6,479 bases of DNA from an uncultured Bacilli bacterium (GTDB lineage: Bacteria > Bacillota_I > Bacilli_A > RF39 > UBA660). Positions 1-6,479 of the stretch are shown here, piece by piece; positions within the stretch are counted from its first letter, which is position 1; each line of letters begins with the position of its first letter. Below the pieces are notes generated by a model. That model searched no databases. It was given only the letters and a program-made list of their open reading frames with translations, and was not told where the DNA came from. The position numbers were made by a program, and so were the translations under genes. The stretch is taken from positions 1 through 6,479 of the forward strand of contig CAKPAQ010000049.1 of NCBI GenBank assembly GCA_934133015.1. Reading direction: 5' to 3'.

Positions 1-918
1 ACCAAAGATAGTTGGTTAACACATCCAGCATTTACTAGTTTTGATTCAAATGGATTCTGGGTAGGAAAGTTTGAAACTGGATATGATGGAGCGACATCAA
101 CTACTGCTGCCCAAGTAAATAGTGTTGATACAAGTAAAATAACAATAAAACCTAATGTATATTCATGGCGAAATATTACTCTAGGTAATATGTTTAAAAA
201 TAGTTATGATTATCAAAGAAATTTAGATTCACATATGATGAAGAATACTGAATGGGGAGCAGTAGCCTACTTACAACATTCATTATATGGAAGTGGGGCA
301 AGCGTTAGAATAAATAATAATACATCTTTTATAACTGGATACGCTGCAACTACTGAACCAACTAAAGGTTATAGTTCAACAAGTATAGATGGTAATAGAC
401 ATGAATCAACTAGCTTAGGAAAAGATGGAACATATACGTTAAATTATTTAAATGCTAATTCAAGTGTAGCTTCGACTACTGGAAATAAAACCGGTATTTA
501 TGATATGGCAGGAGGAGCTTGGGATTATGTAGCAGGCTATACCACAAGCTCATCAGCAGTAGGAGGATCAAGTGGAATAACAAGTTTGTATTCTGATTTT
601 TTCACAGATAGTTCCTATACAAAGTATTGGGATAAGTATACATCAACAACTAATATTAACTATAATTATAGACTTCTAGGAGATGCAACAGGGGAGATGG
701 GACCATTTCAAACTACTACAGATCCTGATACCGTTACTAGAAATAAATCAAGTTGGTATAATGATTATGCACAATTTGCATATAGTTCAAGACCATGGTT
801 TGCTAGAGGTGGTTATTGTAAAAACGGCGATAGTACAGGAACATTTTCTTTCTACAACTACAATGGTGGCGCAAATACAGACAGCTCATTTCACATTGTT
901 TTAACACCAATTAAATAA
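1..918 (+). CDS. FGE-sulfatase/C-type-lectin-like surface protein, 5'-truncated by window edge
   Basis: The frame is open from base 1 to the TAA at 916-918, giving 305 visible residues. The ATG at 190 is internal, because the residues before it (HPAF, GFWVGKFETG) already belong to the same family pattern. Visible landmarks, numbered from base 1, are WGAVAYL at ~85-91, a GIYDMAGGAWDY stretch at ~165-176, and a terminal RPWFARGGY...FHIVL block at ~264-301. The GIYDM.G..W and late RGG...F(R/H)-VL elements are the signature of the formylglycine-generating-enzyme/C-type-lectin-like fold, used by many adhesins and by DGR target proteins. From memory, relatives in gut Bacillota often begin with a prepilin-type signal; that part would lie upstream and is not seen. 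No FGE catalytic cysteine pair is visible (a single Cys, ~273), so a binding role is more likely than catalysis. The last ~25 codons before the C-terminal tail have different codon use from the rest. Exact ligand and function are unknown. Confidence 0.8.
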   Translation, partial: TKDSWLTHPAFTSFDSNGFWVGKFETGYDGATSTTAAQVNSVDTSKITIKPNVYSWRNITLGNMFKNSYDYQRNLDSHMMKNTEWGAVAYLQHSLYGSGASVRINNNTSFITGYAATTEPTKGYSSTSIDGNRHESTSLGKDGTYTLNYLNANSSVASTTGNKTGIYDMAGGAWDYVAGYTTSSSAVGGSSGITSLYSDFFTDSSYTKYWDKYTSTTNINYNYRLLGDATGEMGPFQTTTDPDTVTRNKSSWYNDYAQFAYSSRPWFARGGYCKNGDSTGTFSFYNYNGGANTDSSFHIVLTPIK

Positions 919-3900
919 AATAAAAAAATGGATTTTAAAGTCCATTTTTTCTATGGTTTAAAATGAAATTCTTTAATATAATCAGGATCCCTTAAATCTA
1001 AATTAACTCTCATAGCTTTACTAACCTCATCAATAGATTTCTTATCCAATTGGTAAGTCCATAATTTCATTTTTAAGTTACTAAAGTATACCATTTTACC
1101 AGTACCTTCAAGTTTTAATTGTTCAATATTAAATACATCACCATCATCATTACGATTTATTTTAATCATATCTTTAAAAATATTATAAAAAGATAATATT
1201 TCATTAGTAGTAAGATTAGTATCTAAATTATTAGAAACAGTATCAATTATATCTAAAAGTTGATTGACACTTCTAACAGTAGTTAACTTTTTAATCATAG
1301 CTCTAATAAGAAGTTGTTGATTATATCCACGTCCTATATCTCCAAGTGCCAAGTCATATCTATTTCTAGCCAAAACCAATGCATGTTCACCATCTAAAGT
1401 TTGTAATCCCTTTTCTATACAAATATTACCCATTCTATCAGAATTATCAGTACATAATCTTTTAGGAACCTCAACTTCAACTCCGTTTAATGCATCAACT
1501 AAATTAACAACACCCTTAAAATTAACTTTAACATAATAATCTATATCAATATTAAAAGTTTTTTCAATAGTTTCAATCATACAATCAGTACCATACCATC
1601 CCGCATGAGTTAACTTATTTTTCTTATTATTACGACAAGTAATAGGTAAGTAACTATCTCTAGGTATAGACATCATAGTAGCATTATAAGTATCAGGATT
1701 AAAAGTAACAAGTATCAAAGAATCCCCGTTAGCATAAGCATTCTTTTTAAGCCCATCCTTTTCTGAATCAACACCCATAAGTAAAATAGAAAAAGGACCA
1801 TCAACAGAAGAATTATTACTACTATTATTCTTAGCTACACTTTTATCCTTAGTAGTAATAACCTTCAATTCATTACCAATATTTTCATAACCATCAGTAG
1901 TAGAAAACATAACTTGATAATTACTAGATATAAACATATAATCTATCTTTTCACTATATAAATCACTAAGCATATCAAGTATATCGCCATATTTTTTAAT
2001 TTCATTATTACTATCTAATTTATTTTCATTAATAATGTCATTAGCAATAACATAATTATCAATCGATAAAGTATCATTAATAATACCTATCTTACAATTA
2101 TTAATATTTTCTATATCATTATTATCATTACTAGATAAAGTAACTAAACTAGTTGAATATATAACTTTACTTTTATTTATTGAATCAATCGCATCATAAA
2201 TCTTACCAATAACTAAAGACATAAAAACATTAAAACCTATATATATAACCATGACAAATAAAATTAATTTCTTACCTTTGATTTTTTGTTTCTTATAAAA
2301 GAAAATAAAATCTATTAATAATATAATCCCGATTATTATATATCTAATTGTAGGTTCAATTGGACCAAATTGATATATTCTATATATAAGATATAGACTA
2401 CTAATAATACAAAGTAATACTAATAAATTATTAAGTTTAAGTTTCTTTTTCTTTTTAACCTTAGTCATATAATCATCTCTATTATCATTATACCCAAATA
2501 AATAAAGTTATACAATTAAAGTTCAAAACTTGACATGTAAAAAAGAGTTATACATATATTTATATAAAGAGGTAAAACTCTTTAAAGAGATTCATAGTGT
2601 TTATGGTCTCTTTTTTTCTATTATATACAAACAATTTTTTGACGAAATAATTGTAAATTTATTAAAATAAATTGTTGAATTATGTACATATTTTCTTATT
2701 ATGTTATAATATAGTTGGTTAATAAGGTAAGGAGTGTGATACTATGAAAAAGCTTTTTTTAATAATTATTAGTGCTTTTATAGTATCATTTTATACAACA
2801 ATTAATGTTCATGCTTTAAGTGCTAGTGAAGTAGCTAGTCGTACTACTGATTGTACTAGTTTTGAACTTGCTGAAGCTAAAAATACTGGTGAATTAGTAA
2901 AAGTAGCATGTTATGAAAGTTATAATCAAGCTAAAGAAACTATGAATAATACTGATAATGATAATTTAGTAATAGTAGAAAATGGTAGAATTGTAGATGC
3001 TAAATATGCTCTTATTGATTATGATCAAAATACTAGTTTAGGTTATATAAATATATATAAAGATATTAATTTATCTAGTAACTTAACTTATGTATCAGGT
3101 GGTTATTCAGATGATGCAGCTTTACTTGATGTTGATTATAATTCCGGAAGAATAAAAATAAAAGTTAGTGGGGTAGTTGGTTGGATTAAAAAATATGAAG
3201 ATGAGATAAATAAAGTTAACATATTATATGATATAGTACCAATAGTATGGACAACTAGCCCTAATTATTATCAAGTAACTAATGATAGTATAATTCATAA
3301 TCTTCCTCAAAATGTTTATGGTACTAAAAAAACATCAAGTATGACAATAGGAAGAAAACCAGATATGTTAAATCCTGGAAATTATTATAGTTATGATGGA
3401 AATTACTTTTATACCGATTTAAAAACAATGTTAATAGATTATAAAAATGGTAATTATAATAATTCTGTTAATAATGGTAATCCTTTTTATAATTACTATC
3501 AATATTTATCTTTTAGATCACAAACTAAATATAATGCAGATAATATAAATCAGTTTATATCAGCTAGAACTACTGAAAATTCAAAACTATATAATACTGG
3601 TAAAAATTTTATAGATGCTCAAAATTATTATGGAGTTAACGCTATTATAATGTTAGCTATTGGAATAAATGAATCTGGTTATGGTAATAGTTCTATTTCA
3701 CAAAGTAAAAATAATTTATTTGGAATAAATGCAGTTGATGCATCTCCTGGTGCTTCGGCTACTACTTTTAATACGGTAGGTGATTGTATAAATGACTTTG
3801 CCTTTAAATATTTATCAGGAAGATTTCTTCAACCAGGAGATTACAGATATTATGGAGCTAATCTCGGAAATAAATATCAAGGTTTAACTGTTAAATATGC

Positions 3901-6479
3901 ATCAGATGCCTATTGGGGAGAAAAAGCAGCAGCTTATTATTATGATATTGATAAATATTTTGGTTTTCAAGACTATAATTATTATACTGAAGCTATTTTA
4001 AATAATGATTATGATAATACTGTTTATGCCAAAAAAGAACCAAATGGTTATAATGTATCTTCAAAGTATTATCAATATAAAAAGAAAGGTTCAGCTGTAA
4101 TAATTTTAGATGAAGTACAAGGACCTAGTGTTAATGGAAATACAACATGGTATAAGGTAACTAGTGATCCTACAATTGATAGTAATTTAGAATATTATGA
4201 TGATTCTACTTATTATAATACTACACCAAGAATTAATTATATTTGGGGTAAATATGTTTATGTACCAGCTGCTTATTTTAAAAAGATATCAAATGGTAAT
4301 GGTAAAATTAAAGAAAATAATGATAATCAAAATCCTACCCCTAATCCAGAACCAACTCCTAGTCCAACACCTTCACCAACTCCTAATGTAATATCTACAG
4401 ATAAGATTTTAAGTGATGCTGGTTTATCATTAAAAGATAATATGATAATAGGTGTATCTAAAGGTATGAATGTAAATGATTTATTAAATAAGTTAACTCA
4501 AAATAGTGGTAAAGCAAGTATTAATGGTGATGGTAATGTCAAAACAGGAATGCAAGTTATTATAAATGATACTACTTATTATTTAGTAATATATGGGGAT
4601 GTTAATGGTGATGGTGAAATAAGTGCTGTTGATTATTCATTTATTAAAAACTATATAATGTCAGCTACTGGCTTAGAGAGGGCTTACAAAGAAGCGGCAG
4701 ATGTTGATAGAAGTGGAAGTATATCTGCTGTTGATTATTCAAATGTAAAAAATTATATAATGGGGTCTAAAAATTGTATAACAGGTTAGGTGATAAGATG
4801 AAAAAAATTAATTACATATTAATATTATTAATAGGATTATTTTGTTTTAATGAAACTGTAAATGCTGGTAGTTTGAGTGTATCGTCAAGTCAAACAAGTA
4901 TTACCCAAGGTGGAAGTGTAACTATTTATGTTAAAGCTAATGGATTAGCTGGTAAGTTTTCAGTTACAAGTTCCAATTCTAGTGTTTTATCAGGTGGAAC
5001 ATCAAGTGAATGGATTGAAAATGAGACTAAGTCATATAAATTTACTTCTAAATCAACTGGTAAGGCAACAATAACAGTAACACCTATAGATGTAGCTGAT
5101 CTTTCTAATAATCAGAAATATTCAGCTGGTAAAAGTGTAACTATTACTGTAAATAAACCTAGAGAAAAATCAAATAATAATAATTTAAAGGGGTTAAGTA
5201 TTGATAATGCTACTTTAACACCAGAGTTTAATAAGGAGACATTAGAATATAAAGTTGATTTAGAATCATCTATTGAAAAAATCAATATAAACGCAATTAA
5301 AGAAGATGGCTATGCATCAATAGAAGGTGCTGGTGAAAGAGAAGTTTATGAAGGAGAAAATAAGTTAGAAATAGTTGTTACTTCTGAAACAGGAAATAAA
5401 AAAACTTATACAATTATAGCTAATGTTAAAGATAATAATCCAATAGAAGTAAATATTGATAATAGAAAATATACTGTTGTTAAAAGAAATGCCTTACTTA
5501 TTAAACCAGATGAAAGCTTTGTGGATAAAAAAGTAACATTAAATGAAATAGAGATACCAGCATTTTATAATGAAAAATTAGATTTAACGTTAATTGGTTT
5601 AAAAGATGAGTCTGGTACTGTTAGTTTATTTATATATAATGAAAATAATAATAGTTATGAAAAATATCAATCATTCAAAAGTAATAGTATTATAGTAATT
5701 TCTAAGGAAGCTAAAGATATTCCTGAAGGTTATGTAAAAACTAATTTAAAAATAAACGATATTGATTACATTGTTTATAAGAATCCAAAATATCAAGGAT
5801 ATTCTTTAATATATGGAGTAAACTTAGAAAATGGAACAAGCAATTGGTATAGTTATGATGAAAAAGAAAATACTATTCAACTATATAATGATAAAGAACT
5901 AACTGAATTAAAAAAAGATTATAGTGAGAAACTTGATTTATATAAATATATAATAATTGGTTTAGGATCATTTTCTGCATTTACATTATTAATAATTATT
6001 ATATTAACTTTAAAAAAGAAAAAAGTAAAAGTAATAAAAGTAAAAGAAGAAAATGAAATAAAGTCAACTGCTGAGGAATCAAAGAATGAAAATAATTCAG
6101 ATGTAGTTGATGATAATAAAGAACTTGAAAGTAAAGATAATGATACAAAAGTTAATAATAAAAGTTCAAATAAGAAAAAAAGCAAGAATAATAAGGAATA
6201 AATTACTATCTGATTTATTCTTTTTTTAATTGACTAAAAGATAACTAAAAAGTATAATTTGATTATAGTAAAGAATAATAGTAGTAGGTGAATAAATATG
6301 GATAAGAATAAAAAGAAAGTGTTGATTTTATCAATATTAGGACTAATTGGATTAGTAGTAGTAACAGTAGGAATAACTTATGCCATATTTACTTATACCA
6401 AGTTAGGAACAACTGATAATACAGTAACATCAGGTACATTAAAGTTTTTATATACTGAAAATACAGGAGTAAAAACAGG

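Overview
The window is strongly AT-rich DNA with A/T-ending codons, no spliced structure, sharp Shine-Dalgarno sites (AGGAG, AGGTGAT) and hairpin-plus-T-tract terminators. Together with a LytR-CpsA-Psr protein, an N-acetylglucosaminidase, SH3-like domains, a dockerin and a TasA/camelysin-type secretion signal, this points to a low-GC Gram-positive bacterium (Bacillota). The closest feel is uncultured gut Bacilli/Clostridia of the RF39/Erysipelotrichia type; that placement is inference from protein style. All visible Trp codons are TGG and no frame is broken by TGA, so the standard bacterial code fits.

Layout: (1) 1-918, plus strand, the 3' part of a secreted protein with an FGE-sulfatase/C-type-lectin-like domain. 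Its last ~25 codons before the end have a codon signature expected of a diversity-generating retroelement (DGR) variable region. (2) 922-950, a bidirectional terminator between convergent genes. (3) 951-2468, minus strand, an LCP-family cell-wall ligase with three membrane segments and an extra extracytoplasmic domain. (4) 2469-2743, a divergent intergenic region with promoters for both flanking genes and, between them, an orphan plus-strand two-hairpin element ending in a terminator. (5) 2744-4789 and 4798-6201, a tight two-gene operon: a secreted glucosaminidase with a C-terminal dockerin, then a C-terminally membrane-anchored Ig-like/cadherin-like surface protein, closed by a terminator at 6196-6227. 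(6) 6230-6479, a consensus-quality promoter and the first 60 codons of a TasA/camelysin-like secreted protein cut by the window end.

Functionally everything is cell envelope: an LCP enzyme that probably attaches polymers to peptidoglycan, a wall hydrolase that can be docked onto a partner, a membrane-anchored surface protein that may be that partner, a probable fibre subunit and a probably hypervariable adhesin. The two most interesting points are the putative DGR variable region (no template repeat or reverse transcriptase lies inside the window) and the adjacent dockerin/anchored-protein pair. The orphan hairpin element comes next.
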